Below, piece after piece: positions 1 through 9,521 of a stretch of DNA of 64,000 nucleotides (its first letter is position 1; every line of letters starts with the position of its first letter). This DNA is from Arthrobacter sp. 18067 (lineage in GTDB: Bacteria > Actinomycetota > Actinomycetes > Actinomycetales > Micrococcaceae), in the NCBI RefSeq assembly GCF_902706295.1, contig NZ_CACSJJ010000001.1, forward strand, positions 372,001-436,000, in the 5' to 3' direction. A model generated the notes under the pieces. The model was given only the letters and a program-made list of their open reading frames with translations, made no database searches and was not told the origin of the DNA. The translations under genes were made by a program, and so were the position numbers.

Positions 1-47
1 CCGGTCCGGGCGAATTCAACGCCCTTCAAAACGCGACCATCCGTCAT
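1..47 (-). CDS. 5' end of an unidentified CDS cut by the window edge
   Basis: An ATG at position 47 on the minus strand is preceded by a GGGAG ribosome binding site and opens a frame beginning MTDGRVLKGVEF that runs off the left edge. It lies about 100 bases downstream of the last hydrolase of the ABC transporter operon on the same strand, so it may be the next operon member. Only 15 residues are visible, too few to name a family. Confidence 0.35.
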   Translation of the reverse strand, partial: MTDGRVLKGVEFART

Positions 48-145
48 CGTCGACTCCCTCTGTTGCCTTCGCCGGATCTTCAATGTTCCGGCCTGCTCAT
101 CCAAGAATGTCGGACCTGGGGCCTGACCTGAACTGGTGATTCCAA

Positions 146-1123
146 TCATTGAAACCGCGTCGCTGACACCAGTTCCGCCGCGAGGAAGGCCAAGCCCCGC
201 TGCACGATGCCCATGGCGGCAGAGTGATTGAGGTAGCCGTGGGTGGCCCCTTGCTCCAGGCGGAACTCCACAGCGACTCCTGCTCCCCGAAGACTGGCCG
301 CGTAGAGCTCAGCCGAACCGCGCAGGTCGTCATATTCGCAGGCGAGGATTGCTGCGGGCGCCATTCCGGCGGGATCTGATTCACCGGGTACCGCATATGA
401 CGATGCCATGCCGACAGGTCCGCCGACATAGTTTTCCATCATGGCCGCGCAATCATCGGCGGTGAAACGGAGGATGCGCGGAAGGGAGGACAACACGTCC
501 GAATGCTCCTCGAACGGCGGCAACGCCGCGTGCAGCAACGGATACGCCAGTAGCATCTTGGCTGGCTGAAGCTCTCCGATGTCCTTGAGGTACATGGCTG
601 CTCCTACGGCCAGGTTGGCGCCGGCGCTTGCCCCTCCCAGGCACAGCCTGTCCGGATCGATTCCATAGTCACGGGCACAACGAACCGCCCAGAACCAAGC
701 GGCGAGGACGTCTTCGTGCGGTACCGGGAAGTGCACGCCCTCCCGGGCAAGGCGGTAGTCCACGGAAAACACCAATCCACCGCTTCGCTGAGCAACTTCG
801 CGGGCCAGCTGATCGGCCTCCCGCATGTCAAGGTCGCCGCCTGCGAATCCACCGCCGTGCAGCCACACAAGGCCGGGAACACCGGAGTCGGGATCACCGG
901 GCTTTCCTGGAACCGCAGTTCCATAAACGCGGATGGGCACCGGACCATTCGGCCCGGGTGCGAGGACTGCATGGATAGGCATCTCCGGGACCGAATAGTC
1001 CAAACGGCCACCGCTGAAGGCCTCAAGCCTGTCGGGTCCGGATGGTATGGAAAGCAGTTCTGCGAAGGTTTCCACCCCGGCCACGTGCTCCATGACGCCT
1101 GCGAGCTCGTGATCCAGGCTCAT
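146..1123 (-). CDS. alpha/beta hydrolase, HSL (hormone-sensitive lipase)-like esterase
   Basis: This 325-residue protein has the hallmarks of the HSL branch of carboxylesterases: an oxyanion-hole motif HGGGFAGGD, the nucleophile elbow GASAGAN, an acid-bearing stretch EYDDLRG and a catalytic histidine in ATHGYLNHS. It should hydrolyse small carboxylic esters in the cytoplasm; the substrate cannot be read from sequence. Its ATG overlaps the stop of the upstream hydrolase by four bases (ATGA), making it the last intact gene of the ABC importer operon. Co-transcription with a peptide-type importer suggests that it processes what the transporter brings in, which is inference. Confidence 0.85.
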   Translation of the reverse strand: MSLDHELAGVMEHVAGVETFAELLSIPSGPDRLEAFSGGRLDYSVPEMPIHAVLAPGPNGPVPIRVYGTAVPGKPGDPDSGVPGLVWLHGGGFAGGDLDMREADQLAREVAQRSGGLVFSVDYRLAREGVHFPVPHEDVLAAWFWAVRCARDYGIDPDRLCLGGASAGANLAVGAAMYLKDIGELQPAKMLLAYPLLHAALPPFEEHSDVLSSLPRILRFTADDCAAMMENYVGGPVGMASSYAVPGESDPAGMAPAAILACEYDDLRGSAELYAASLRGAGVAVEFRLEQGATHGYLNHSAAMGIVQRGLAFLAAELVSATRFQ

Positions 1124-2205
1124 GGCCGGGCAGAATCAGCGGATTCCGGGCTTTGTCCAGGCTCGGCAGGCCCGCCCAGGCCAAATTCGCCCCGGAAGTA
1201 ATCGATGCTTGTCGCCAGGATCCGGTCCAGTTGGTCTTCGGCAAAGAAGAAGCAGTGATCAGCGCCCGCAACGGTGATGAGTTCGTGTTTGACGTTGGAC
1301 TTCCTGAGCAAATCGGCCAACAGTTCACTCTGGGCCAGGGGCACCAAACCGTCGGAGTCACCGTGCACCAGAAGGAACGAGGCGGCCTCGCCGGTGACAT
1401 AGTTGCTGGGGCTGGCCGCGTCCAGGGCTGCAGGGTCAGTTGAACCACCTACCAGCATGGTCTCCGGACGCACCGACACACCATCGGGCACGGCGGCCAG
1501 GAGTGCCGGTCCCATGAAGTCGTTGGCCGCGGTCATCGGGGGCATGTCGTTCAGCGAGGACACGCCGTAGAAGTCCACAACCGCGAGTACCGAACTGGGC
1601 TGGCCCTGAACTCCCAAACCACCTTCGAGCTCTTCCCGGGATCCGGTGAGTCCAAGCAACGCCGCCAAGTGTCCGCCTGCCGATTCACCCCACGCACCCA
1701 TCCTGTCCGGGTCGATGCCCAGCTGGCCCGCGTGGTGCCTAAGGTACCGGACGGCGGCTTTGATGTCGTGCAGCTGGGCCGGGAATGGAGCTTCCAAGGA
1801 ATGCCTGTAGTCCACAGTTGCGCATGCGATGCCTGCCTCGTTCAGAAGCCGGAACACAGAGTCGGGCTCGAAAGTTGGGGGTAGTTCCCTCCGGTCTCCC
1901 AGCTGGAAAGCGCCTCCATGGATCCACAGCACCAGCGGGACGACTGTTCCTGCCTTCTTTCGCGGAAGCCAGATGTCCATGGAGAGGCGGCGGAACCCGA
2001 CGGCAATCGCATAACTAAGTTCCCGATGGACCAGCGAGTCAGCGGACACTTCCACGGGCCGGCCCGGGGAATGGAAAGCCGGAAATGGAGGTGGCGTGGG
2101 CGTACGGTGTTCAGCGGTTTCGAGTGTCAAGACGTGCTCCTGAAAGATTCGGGGATAGTGGTCGAGTCGGTCCTGGGTCCGCTCAGGCGTAATGGCAGGC
2201 AACAT
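1120..2205 (-). CDS. alpha/beta hydrolase (carboxylesterase-like)
   Basis: A 361-residue alpha/beta hydrolase with HGGAFQLGD (oxyanion hole), GESAGGH (nucleophile serine) and a C-terminal GADHCFFF that supplies the histidine, the usual esterase/BD-FAE-like arrangement. The open frame extends further upstream, but the ATG at 2205 fits best: the protein then begins MLPAITPERTQ and overlaps the end of the upstream ATPase gene by 23 bases instead of by about 150. Second hydrolase of the importer operon, sharing only low similarity with its neighbour, so the two are probably not a recent duplication. Possibly acts on an ester or amide imported by the adjacent transporter. Confidence 0.8.
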   Translation of the reverse strand: MLPAITPERTQDRLDHYPRIFQEHVLTLETAEHRTPTPPPFPAFHSPGRPVEVSADSLVHRELSYAIAVGFRRLSMDIWLPRKKAGTVVPLVLWIHGGAFQLGDRRELPPTFEPDSVFRLLNEAGIACATVDYRHSLEAPFPAQLHDIKAAVRYLRHHAGQLGIDPDRMGAWGESAGGHLAALLGLTGSREELEGGLGVQGQPSSVLAVVDFYGVSSLNDMPPMTAANDFMGPALLAAVPDGVSVRPETMLVGGSTDPAALDAASPSNYVTGEAASFLLVHGDSDGLVPLAQSELLADLLRKSNVKHELITVAGADHCFFFAEDQLDRILATSIDYFRGEFGLGGPAEPGQSPESADSARP

Positions 2206-3190
2206 CCGCTTCGCCCACCCGTCGCAAGACCGGCCGCTCAGTGGCACAAAGCTCAGTGGCCAAGGGACAGCGCTGACGGAAGGGACACCCACCCGGCGTT
2301 GCTGCGACAGCCGCGGCGGTCCGGACACCGAGTGACTCGCGGACGGCGCGGCGCTCTGCCTGCTCGGCGGGCCGCGGGACAGGTGAAGCGGCCACCAGGG
2401 CCTGGGTAAAAGGGTGCTTCGGGTTCTCGGTCACGGCCGCGGCCGGACCGGACTCCATGACCTGTCCCCGGTACAGCACCACAACGCGCTGGGCGAGGAA
2501 CTGGACCACGGAGATGTCGTGGGCAATGAACAGGTAGCTCAGGCCCAGCTCGTCCCGCAAATCCGCCAAGAGGTTAAGCACCTGTGCCTGCGTGGACAGG
2601 TCCAGGGCGCTGACTGCTTCGTCGCAGACCACCAGCTTGGGCTCGCAAATCAGCGCCCGGGCAACGGAAATGCGTTGCCGCTGGCCGCCCGAGAATTGAC
2701 TGGGGTACCGGTCCACGGCTTCCCGTGGAAGCCCGACCCGCTCCAGCATGTCTTCGGCCTTGGTCCGGGCCTCGGGTGCCGGGACGCCGCGAACCCGCAA
2801 GGATTCGGCCAGTGAAGCTCCGATGGTCTTGCGGGGGTTCAGGGACGAGTTGGGATCCTGGAACACGGCCCGGAGCTCGCTGCCAATGGCCCTGCGCTTG
2901 GACGGATTGGCTTCGGTGATGTCCTCCCCCTGGAACGCAACGGTACCGCCGGAGGCCTTCTGCAGTCCCAGGATCGCCTTGCCGATGGTTGATTTTCCCG
3001 ATCCCGACTCCCCCACCAGCCCCACAGTTTCGCCGCGCTGGATCGTGAAGCTGACACCGTCGACGGCGGGCTGTGCGGTGGCTGCCTTCCGACCGCGGCC
3101 GTAGCGGACCACCAGGTCCTGGACCTGAAGCATCGGCTGGTGCTGGACGGTGGTACCGGCGTCCTGCCTGAGTGGAGTTTCGATGCTCAT
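2183..3190 (-). CDS. peptide-type ABC transporter ATP-binding protein (DppF/OppF-like)
   Basis: A 335-residue ATPase of the dipeptide/oligopeptide/nickel importer family: Walker A GESGSGKST, signature FSGGQRQRISVARAL, Walker B LVVCDEAVSALD, and the family's C-terminal cysteine-containing tail (CPFRQRCPLATELC). The start is the ATG at 3190 that overlaps the stop of the permease-ATPase fusion by four bases; the long N-terminal extension available in the open frame is Arg/Gly-rich and overlaps that gene, so it is rejected. It should pair with the ATPase half of the fusion to form the two-ATPase engine of the importer. Confidence 0.9.
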   Translation of the reverse strand: MSIETPLRQDAGTTVQHQPMLQVQDLVVRYGRGRKAATAQPAVDGVSFTIQRGETVGLVGESGSGKSTIGKAILGLQKASGGTVAFQGEDITEANPSKRRAIGSELRAVFQDPNSSLNPRKTIGASLAESLRVRGVPAPEARTKAEDMLERVGLPREAVDRYPSQFSGGQRQRISVARALICEPKLVVCDEAVSALDLSTQAQVLNLLADLRDELGLSYLFIAHDISVVQFLAQRVVVLYRGQVMESGPAAAVTENPKHPFTQALVAASPVPRPAEQAERRAVRESLGVRTAAAVAATPGGCPFRQRCPLATELCATERPVLRRVGEADVACHYA

Positions 3191-5226
3191 GCCATGTCCT
3201 TTTCGATGATGTCCAATCGATGCCGGGCGGGAACTTCCGCCGGCACCGGGTTTACCACGGGAACGTCGGTTGCCACCCACGCCAGTCCTTCCATGGCGAG
3301 TTCGTCGGCCTTGACGCAGCGCACCCTGCCCTCGCCGGATCCTGAAGGAAGCAACGGAACCGGCACTTCGCATGCAGATCCGGCGAACTGGCAGCGTGCG
3401 GCGAACCGGCAGCCCGACGGCCAGTCCTTGGGCTGGGGCACCTGGCCTTTGATGGTGGCAAGCCGCTCAGGCATGTCGTGGGCAGAGTTCGCGTGGGGAT
3501 CCGCAGCCAGGAGGGCAAGCGTGTAGGGATGCCGGGGATCGTCGAGAATACTGTCCGTTGCACCGTTCTCCACCACTTGGCCCGCGTACATGACGGCTAC
3601 CTGGTCACAGATATCGGCAACAACGCCGAGGTCGTGCGTCACCATGACCACGGACATGCCGGTGTCCTTCACCAGTGAACGCAAAAGGGAGAGGATCTCC
3701 GCCTGGACGGTGACATCAAGGGCTGTGGTGGGCTCATCGGCCACCAGCAAGCGAGGCTTCCCGGACAGCGCCAGGGCGATGGCGACCCGTTGGGCCATGC
3801 CGCCGGAGATCTGGTGCGGGTAGGTTTTCAGGATGCGTGGGGCGTCAACAATGCCAACCTTCTCCAGCAAGTCCAGGGCCTCGGCCCTGGCTGCGGCCCT
3901 GCCAAAGGAGCGCAGTCGCCGGATCGCGGAGGTCAGTTGATAGCCAACGGTAAACATGGGGTCAAGGGCCCGCATCGGTTCTTGGGAGATCAGGGCAATG
4001 TCGCGTCCCCGGACAGCTTCCATGTCCTTGTCAGTAGCCGCGGCAAGGTTCTTGCCGTTCCACAGGATCTGGCCCCCGGTCACGGCGACGCCGGAGGGCA
4101 GCAACCCCATGAGTGAAAGCGCGGTCATCGTCTTGCCGCAGCCCGACTCGCCAACCAGGCCAAGGACGGTGCCGGGTTCGACGTCGAAGGAGACGTCCGT
4201 GACCAGTGGCGTGCCGCCGTCGACCCCTACCGAGAGTCCGCGAACGCTCAGCTGGCCTGCTACCGGAGGATTCTGCACGATTGGTGCTGCCGCGGCAGCG
4301 GCGGCGGCTTGGGTGGCCCTCTTCCGCCGGATGGCTGCCGAGGGCAGGTGCGACGCAGTGGCGTTGGGTGCCTTACCCAGGGCGTTGCCGATGGCGTTGG
4401 CAGAGAGCACAGTCAGTGCCAGCACCACCCCGGTCGGAACCATCAGCCAGGGGGCGTCGTAGACGTGCTGCGAAGCGCTCTGGATCATTCCACCCCAGCT
4501 GGGCTGCGGGAGGGGTGGACCGAAGCCGATGAACGCCAGACCAGCCTGGATGAGCAGGCCTACCGCGAAGATCAGTGCGGATTGCACCACGATGGTGGTG
4601 GACAGGCCCGGCAGAACGTGACGGACGCTGATGGCAAGTGGATTGAGTCCATCCACCTTGGCGGCATCCACGTAGAGCTGGTTTTGCAGGGACTTCGCCT
4701 GGCCCAGCATCACACGGTAAATACCGGCGGAGATGAGTACGCCCAGGATTCCCATGATCAGTGGAATGTTCGTACCCACGGCGCCGATGACCGCCAGGAT
4801 GATCACCGTTCCGGGCAGGGACATCATGATCTCGGTAACGCGGCTGATGACGCCCTCCGCACGCTGGCTGTTCGCCGCCGCCAAAGCCATCAGCGTGCCG
4901 AGCCCGACGCCGACCATCACCGTGATGAACGAGGTCCCCAGCGTTTCGGCTGCTGAGGCGAAGATGCGGCTGAGGATGTCCCGGCCCAATTCGTCAGTGC
5001 CCAGCCAATGTGCTGCTGTTGGACCGGAAAGGACGGCAGTGAAGTCCTGGTCTTCGGTCTTGAAAGGCATCCACCACGGCGCTGTGAGGGAGGCGATGAT
5101 CATGGCAGCCAGCCACACCGTGCCGGCCAGGCCCGCAGGAGATGCGAGCAAGCGATGCCCTGACAGCTTGGTGAGGGCACTCTTACGCTGGGTGGAGAGA
5201 GTAGTTGCCGGGAGTGTGGGAATCAT
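3187..5226 (-). CDS. fused ABC permease-ATPase (DppC-DppD type)
   Basis: This 679-residue protein joins two normally separate subunits. Residues 1 to about 290 form a DppC-like permease with five or six membrane segments and the EAA-type loop ([13 protein letters not shown]). After an Ala-rich linker, residues from about 325 form a DppD-like ATPase with Walker A GESGCGKT, signature [15 protein letters not shown], Walker [13 protein letters not shown] and the Cys-rich C-terminus. Such permease/ATPase fusions are known in Actinobacteria. Both junctions with neighbours are ATGA overlaps. There is no frameshift or stop at the domain boundary, so the fusion is genuine in this sequence. Confidence 0.9.
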   Translation of the reverse strand: MIPTLPATTLSTQRKSALTKLSGHRLLASPAGLAGTVWLAAMIIASLTAPWWMPFKTEDQDFTAVLSGPTAAHWLGTDELGRDILSRIFASAAETLGTSFITVMVGVGLGTLMALAAANSQRAEGVISRVTEIMMSLPGTVIILAVIGAVGTNIPLIMGILGVLISAGIYRVMLGQAKSLQNQLYVDAAKVDGLNPLAISVRHVLPGLSTTIVVQSALIFAVGLLIQAGLAFIGFGPPLPQPSWGGMIQSASQHVYDAPWLMVPTGVVLALTVLSANAIGNALGKAPNATASHLPSAAIRRKRATQAAAAAAAAPIVQNPPVAGQLSVRGLSVGVDGGTPLVTDVSFDVEPGTVLGLVGESGCGKTMTALSLMGLLPSGVAVTGGQILWNGKNLAAATDKDMEAVRGRDIALISQEPMRALDPMFTVGYQLTSAIRRLRSFGRAAARAEALDLLEKVGIVDAPRILKTYPHQISGGMAQRVAIALALSGKPRLLVADEPTTALDVTVQAEILSLLRSLVKDTGMSVVMVTHDLGVVADICDQVAVMYAGQVVENGATDSILDDPRHPYTLALLAADPHANSAHDMPERLATIKGQVPQPKDWPSGCRFAARCQFAGSACEVPVPLLPSGSGEGRVRCVKADELAMEGLAWVATDVPVVNPVPAEVPARHRLDIIEKDMA

Positions 5227-6164
5227 GAGGCACGCAACTTCGGGTCAAGGAATTTGGTGGCGAGTTCGAGCACCAGGTTCACGGCGACCACCACGACGGT
5301 GGCGATGACCACCACGCCTTGTACCGCGGGGGCGTCGTGGGTGCTGACGGAGGTCTGGACGGCTTGGCCAAGGCCTGGCATGGCAAACAGCTGCTCGGCA
5401 ATGACTGAGCCACCGAAAAGGCCGATGAACTGTAACGCGATGCCGGCCACGATGGGGAGGCTCGCATAACGCAGGGCGTGGACATAGAGGATTTTCCACG
5501 TGGGGGTTGCCGTGGCACGAAGGGTGCGGATGTGTTCCTGCTGCAAGGCTTCAAGCATCGATGCCCGGGTTTGGCGGGCGATGAATGCGGCACCGCCCAC
5601 GGCCAGGGTGATCACGGGCAAGGCCAGGGACATCGCCCAATCCTGCGGGGAAACGTCGAACGGTACATACCCCGTGGCGGGAAAGACGGATGACTGGACG
5701 GCGAAAAGATAGACGAAAATGACGCCGATCCAGAAAGCGGGGAGGGCAACAAGGAGGCCAACGAAACCGCCGATGAGCTGGTCCAGCAACCCGCCACGCA
5801 CAGCGGCCGTGACTCCGAGGACGATTCCGAAGACGGCGCTCAGGATGGTCGCTCCGGCGGCGAGGGATGCGGTGACCGGGAGCCTGTTGGCAAGATCGGT
5901 AGTGATGGACCTGCCGTCAATCAACGAGTTTCCAAAGTTTCCCTGGGCGGCATCACCCAGCCAGCGGAAGAACTGGACCAGCAACGGGTCATTCCAGCCG
6001 AGTGTCTGGTTCAACTGGTCGATGGCGTCCTGCGAGGCGCCTGCACCGAGGGACACCGCCCCCGGGCTGCCCGGCATGGCGTGGACCAGCAGGAATGCCA
6101 GCACCGCCACCACCAGCACGGTGGCAAGCGCCATCAGCAGGCGCTTGGTGATGAACATTGCCAT
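5223..6164 (-). CDS. peptide-type ABC transporter permease (DppB-like)
   Basis: A 313-residue inner-membrane permease with an N-terminal anchor segment, the DppB-type HAMPGSPG motif and about six membrane helices, ending in [14 protein letters not shown], a typical DppB terminus. A perfect GGAGGT sits four bases before the ATG at 6164; an ATG twelve bases upstream overlaps that ribosome binding site and is unlikely to be used. The stop overlaps the start of the fusion gene by four bases. It forms the transmembrane channel with the permease half of the fusion. Confidence 0.9.
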   Translation of the reverse strand: MAMFITKRLLMALATVLVVAVLAFLLVHAMPGSPGAVSLGAGASQDAIDQLNQTLGWNDPLLVQFFRWLGDAAQGNFGNSLIDGRSITTDLANRLPVTASLAAGATILSAVFGIVLGVTAAVRGGLLDQLIGGFVGLLVALPAFWIGVIFVYLFAVQSSVFPATGYVPFDVSPQDWAMSLALPVITLAVGGAAFIARQTRASMLEALQQEHIRTLRATATPTWKILYVHALRYASLPIVAGIALQFIGLFGGSVIAEQLFAMPGLGQAVQTSVSTHDAPAVQGVVVIATVVVVAVNLVLELATKFLDPKLRAS

Positions 6165-6230
6165 GGTGACCTCCATTGGTCGGACCGGACGCCAATCCCC
6201 TGAAGGACTGGCGTCCGGTCTATCGGTGGA

Positions 6231-7787
6231 TCAGTTGGTGGGGGCGTAGGACGAGAGCAGCGGGTATACGTTGGTCCCGGCAAACTTCACCTGCTGGACC
6301 TTTTTGGTGTTGTACCCCTGGTTGGTCAGGGACTCGTACAGCGGGATCATCCAACCGGACTCCACCAAGCGGGTGTTGACCTTGGTCAGGGCTGCCTTCT
6401 TGGCGGCGTCGTCCTTGGCCGCTGCGGCCTCGGCGGTTGCCGCGTTCAGCTGATCATCCGTGGCCTTCTGGACGTTGGTGAAGCCGCTGAGGATCGCCCC
6501 ATACATCAGGCCGACCGGGTTGTCCCAGCCCAGCGGGGCATAACCCAGCGGGGTGGTTGCCACTGCGGCAAATGCTTCATCAGTGGAGGCTGCCAGTTTG
6601 ACGTTCATGGTGATCCCGACGGCTGCCAGGTCTTTCTGGACTGCCTGCAGATCCGTCTGCGTCTGGGCGCTGGCGATGATGGTGAAGTCGAAGCCGTCGG
6701 CATAGCCTGCCTCAGCCAGCAGGCTCTTTGCCTTGGCAGGATCGTAGGCGTAGGTGGTGTTCAACTCTTCAGTGAAACCTGCCGAGTCCTTGGGCAGGGC
6801 GTTCCACGCCGGGATGTCACCCTTGTGCAGGGCATCGACCAGTGCCTGTCGATTGATGGCGTACTGGAAGGCCTGGCGGACTTTTTCGCTTGCGAAGGCC
6901 GGCGCGGTCTTGCCGGTCTTGTCGAACGAGATCATGGTCTGGACGGTTCCACCGATCTGGGATACTCCCACACCCTTGGACTTGGCGAAGTCCACCGTGG
7001 GCGAGGTCAGGGAAGCAACGTCTGCCTGCCCGGAAACCAAGGCGTTCGCCCTGGCTTGGGGATCCATGATGACGCTGAACGTGATCTTGTTGTACGGGTA
7101 CTTGGAAGCATCAGCGTTCTTGTCGTTCTTGGTGAACACGTACTTGTTGCCCTTGACCGTGGTGGCGCTGTCCAGCGTGTAGGGGCCCGAGCCATCCGGG
7201 GTGGTCGCCAGGCTGGCGGTGTCAGTGACCGCGTTCTTTCCCACGATCATGCCCAACGTGGAGGTGAGGTTCTTTTCAAAGCCTGGCTGGGCCTTGGCGA
7301 AGGTGATGGCCACCTGGGTGGGAGTCACCACATCAACGGACGTAATTTCCTGCGCGCCACCCTTGGCCACGGCCGAGTAGGCGCTGAGGGCAGTGTCACT
7401 GCGGCGGTCGAGATTGGCCTTAACCAGTGCGGCATCCAAAGTGGAACCGTCGGTGAAGGTCACGCCTTCCTTGAGGGTCAGGGTGAGGACAGTGTTGTCG
7501 GCGTTGTAGCTGAATTCCTTGGCGAGTCCCGGGCCGACGCTGCCATCGGGCTGCAGCGTCATCAGGTTTTCGTACAGGCCTTCGAAGAACTGCCGCTGGG
7601 CATCTGAAACACGCAAGGGGTCGTAGCCGAACGATGCACTGTCGCTGTCTGTTGCGATGGTCAGCGTGCTCTTGTCCACGGTGGACGTGGCAGCTGTACC
7701 GCCGCCGCAGGCTGTCAGGGATCCCAAGAGGAGCGCCCCGGCCAGGACGGCCGCGCTCCGACGTGCAGGTGAGGTGAGGAGATTCAT
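6231..7787 (-). CDS. ABC transporter substrate-binding lipoprotein (SBP family 5)
   Basis: A 518-residue extracellular receptor. It has a signal peptide with the lipobox LTAC (lipidated Cys27) followed by GGG, and the family 5 architecture: FFEGLYENLMTLQPDG near the N-terminus and SYNADNTVLTLTLKEGV-type segments typical of peptide/nickel-binding proteins. It is the first gene of the operon and should hand substrate to the downstream permeases. The ligand is not predictable; family members bind peptides, metals-chelates, opines and glycosides. An IclR regulator is divergently transcribed 237 bases away and is the likely controller. Confidence 0.9.
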   Translation of the reverse strand: MNLLTSPARRSAAVLAGALLLGSLTACGGGTAATSTVDKSTLTIATDSDSASFGYDPLRVSDAQRQFFEGLYENLMTLQPDGSVGPGLAKEFSYNADNTVLTLTLKEGVTFTDGSTLDAALVKANLDRRSDTALSAYSAVAKGGAQEITSVDVVTPTQVAITFAKAQPGFEKNLTSTLGMIVGKNAVTDTASLATTPDGSGPYTLDSATTVKGNKYVFTKNDKNADASKYPYNKITFSVIMDPQARANALVSGQADVASLTSPTVDFAKSKGVGVSQIGGTVQTMISFDKTGKTAPAFASEKVRQAFQYAINRQALVDALHKGDIPAWNALPKDSAGFTEELNTTYAYDPAKAKSLLAEAGYADGFDFTIIASAQTQTDLQAVQKDLAAVGITMNVKLAASTDEAFAAVATTPLGYAPLGWDNPVGLMYGAILSGFTNVQKATDDQLNAATAEAAAAKDDAAKKAALTKVNTRLVESGWMIPLYESLTNQGYNTKKVQQVKFAGTNVYPLLSSYAPTN

Positions 7788-7961
7788 GTGCTGCGCCTTC
7801 GCATTCGTGAGAGAATCGTGAGTCGAGATGTGGGACCGGCGGCCTGAACAAGATCGGCTATGACCTGTACGGACCGATCCGTCGGCGCCCTCTCGTCAGA
7901 TGGCTTCCGGTAACCGGCTTCTTCAAGAGTCGTAGACGGGCAGCACGATGCCCCCTGTGGA

Positions 7962-7976
7962 TTTCATTGGTTGAAA
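7962..7976. promoter_or_regulatory. candidate IclR-type operator in the divergent promoter region
   Basis: TTTCA-TTGGT-TGAAA is a perfect 5-base inverted repeat with a 5-base spacer, 49 bases upstream of the IclR gene and 174 bases from the start of the receptor gene. IclR-family proteins often bind short dyads of this kind. Functional assignment is inference from position and symmetry. Confidence 0.35.
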
Positions 7977-8004
7977 CAGTATTGTGGTGGAGATCACTCA
8001 ATAA

Positions 8005-8020
8005 CTTGAAAGGATTCAAG
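8005..8020 (+). promoter_or_regulatory. palindrome enclosing the ribosome binding site of the IclR gene
   Basis: CTTGAA-AGGA-TTCAAG is a 6-base perfect dyad whose loop is the AGGA Shine-Dalgarno sequence, ten bases before the ATG at 8025. In RNA it would expose the ribosome binding site in a tetraloop; in DNA it could be an autoregulatory operator. Confidence 0.35.
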
Positions 8021-8024
8021 CTTC

Positions 8025-8849
8025 ATGTCGATGGACGACGGGACCGCAGCCGACAAACCGCAGCGCGGTAAGCGGCCAAAACAAGGCGAACCCGTCATTG
8101 ACCGCGCACTGAGCCTGCTCGCAGTCTTCAGCGACCGGCGTCGTGCCTTGACCCTGTCCGACATGGCGCGGTTGGCCGACATGCCGGCCCCCACCGCCCT
8201 GCGGTTGATCGCGCGACTGGTCGCATGGGGAGCGCTGGAGCGCTTGGAAGACGGCCGATATGTAGTGGGCGTCAGGCTGTGGGAGGTGGCGTCTCTTTCG
8301 CCCCGCGGCCATGGCGTCCGTGAGATCGCGCTGCCCTACCTCGAAGACCTCTACGCCGTGACACGCCATCACGTCCTCTTGGCCGTGCGCGACAAGAACG
8401 AGGCCGTCCTGATCGAGCGGTTGTCCTCCAAGGAGGCGACGGAAGTCGCCTACCGCGTTGGCGGGCGTGCGCCCTTAAGGTCGACGGCGGTGGGCCTGGT
8501 CCTGCTGTCAGGGGCTGATGCAGCATTCCAGGAGTCAGTCATCAACCAACCGCCCGACGTCGAAGCGGGTGTGGATTCAATGCCGGAAGGTCAATTGAGG
8601 CGGACGCTGTCCGACGTTCGGCGCACGGGAGTAGCGATGATCCGCCGGTCGGCGCCATCGCGGACGGTGTCGGTTGCCTCACCCATTTATGGCGCCGAGG
8701 GGACGGTGGTTGCGGCATTGTCAATCGTGGTTCCCGATGGCGCGACGCCTCCAAACGTCCTCGCGCCGGCCGTGCAAGCCGCTGCCAGGGCGGTCTCGCG
8801 AAACTTGGGCTACAACGCTGGGCCGAGCGAAAGTGTCCGGATGCGCTAG
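8025..8849 (+). CDS. IclR-family transcriptional regulator
   Basis: A 274-residue regulator with an N-terminal winged helix-turn-helix (residues about 25-80, including LTLSDMARLADMPAPTALRLIARL) and a C-terminal IclR effector domain (ALPYLEDLYAVTRHHVLLAVRD and SVASPIYGAEGTVVAALSI). It is divergent from the importer-hydrolase operon and very likely controls it in response to a small molecule. Two ATGs, at 8025 and 8031, are possible; the AGGA at 8011 is ten bases from the first. Its stop codon shares bases with the stop of the convergent TetR gene. Confidence 0.9.
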   Translation: MSMDDGTAADKPQRGKRPKQGEPVIDRALSLLAVFSDRRRALTLSDMARLADMPAPTALRLIARLVAWGALERLEDGRYVVGVRLWEVASLSPRGHGVREIALPYLEDLYAVTRHHVLLAVRDKNEAVLIERLSSKEATEVAYRVGGRAPLRSTAVGLVLLSGADAAFQESVINQPPDVEAGVDSMPEGQLRRTLSDVRRTGVAMIRRSAPSRTVSVASPIYGAEGTVVAALSIVVPDGATPPNVLAPAVQAAARAVSRNLGYNAGPSESVRMR

Positions 8850-9493
8850 AGCGAGTCCGCAGCGTTTACGTGTTCGGGCGCCAGTAGCGCGCGGGCCAGT
8901 CGGCGTGCGTAATCCCGGATGGCCGCCACCAGATCCAGTTCGCCGCCGGAAAGCACCCATTGCAGCTGCAGCCCATCACTGACGGCAATGATCTCGCGGG
9001 CACAAAGGCCCACATTGGTGTCCGTCCTCAGGAAACCGCGCTCGACGCCGAATGCCAACAGTTGGGAAGTTTCCCCCACCGCCCGTTCATACCAGGTGGC
9101 ATATAGCTGGTGCGCCGGTGTGGAGGCATCCGCTGCTTCGGCCGAGATCAGGACGAACAACTCAATGAGGCCCGGCTCCCGCACCAGTTCACGGGTGGAT
9201 TCGACCATGGTCGTGAAAACTTCGAGCGGGTCATCGCCGTCGTCCCGCCGCTGGGAACTCCACCACAAAGCCGTTTGCTCCAGTCGACGTTCCGCGACGC
9301 CCAGGAGCAGGTGCTTCTTGGAACGGAAGTGGTGGAGCAGGCCGCTTTCACTGAGTCCGACATCTGAGGCGATCTGCGAAAGCGGCACCTTGTGGTAGCC
9401 GGACGTCGCAAACAGGAGCGTGGCGGCCTCCAGGATTTCGGCCCGCTTGGCCCGCCCAACTTCGTAGCTTCCTGTCTTCCGCCTTGTTCGCAC
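8846..9493 (-). CDS. TetR-family transcriptional regulator
   Basis: A 215-residue TetR-type repressor with the N-terminal helix-turn-helix (EILEAATLLFATSGYHKV, then LSQIASDVGLSESGLLHHF) and a C-terminal ligand-binding helical domain. It starts with GTG at 9493 and is divergent from the GH78 rhamnosidase; a large palindrome lies between them. Arrangement and palindrome together suggest that it represses itself and the rhamnosidase gene, with a sugar-derived ligand as inducer (inference). The TAG stop overlaps the stop of the convergent IclR gene within CTAG. Confidence 0.88.
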   Translation of the reverse strand: MRTRRKTGSYEVGRAKRAEILEAATLLFATSGYHKVPLSQIASDVGLSESGLLHHFRSKKHLLLGVAERRLEQTALWWSSQRRDDGDDPLEVFTTMVESTRELVREPGLIELFVLISAEAADASTPAHQLYATWYERAVGETSQLLAFGVERGFLRTDTNVGLCAREIIAVSDGLQLQWVLSGGELDLVAAIRDYARRLARALLAPEHVNAADSL

Positions 9494-9521
9494 ATTCTCA
9501 GGGTAGCTTTACCGCCCCCGA

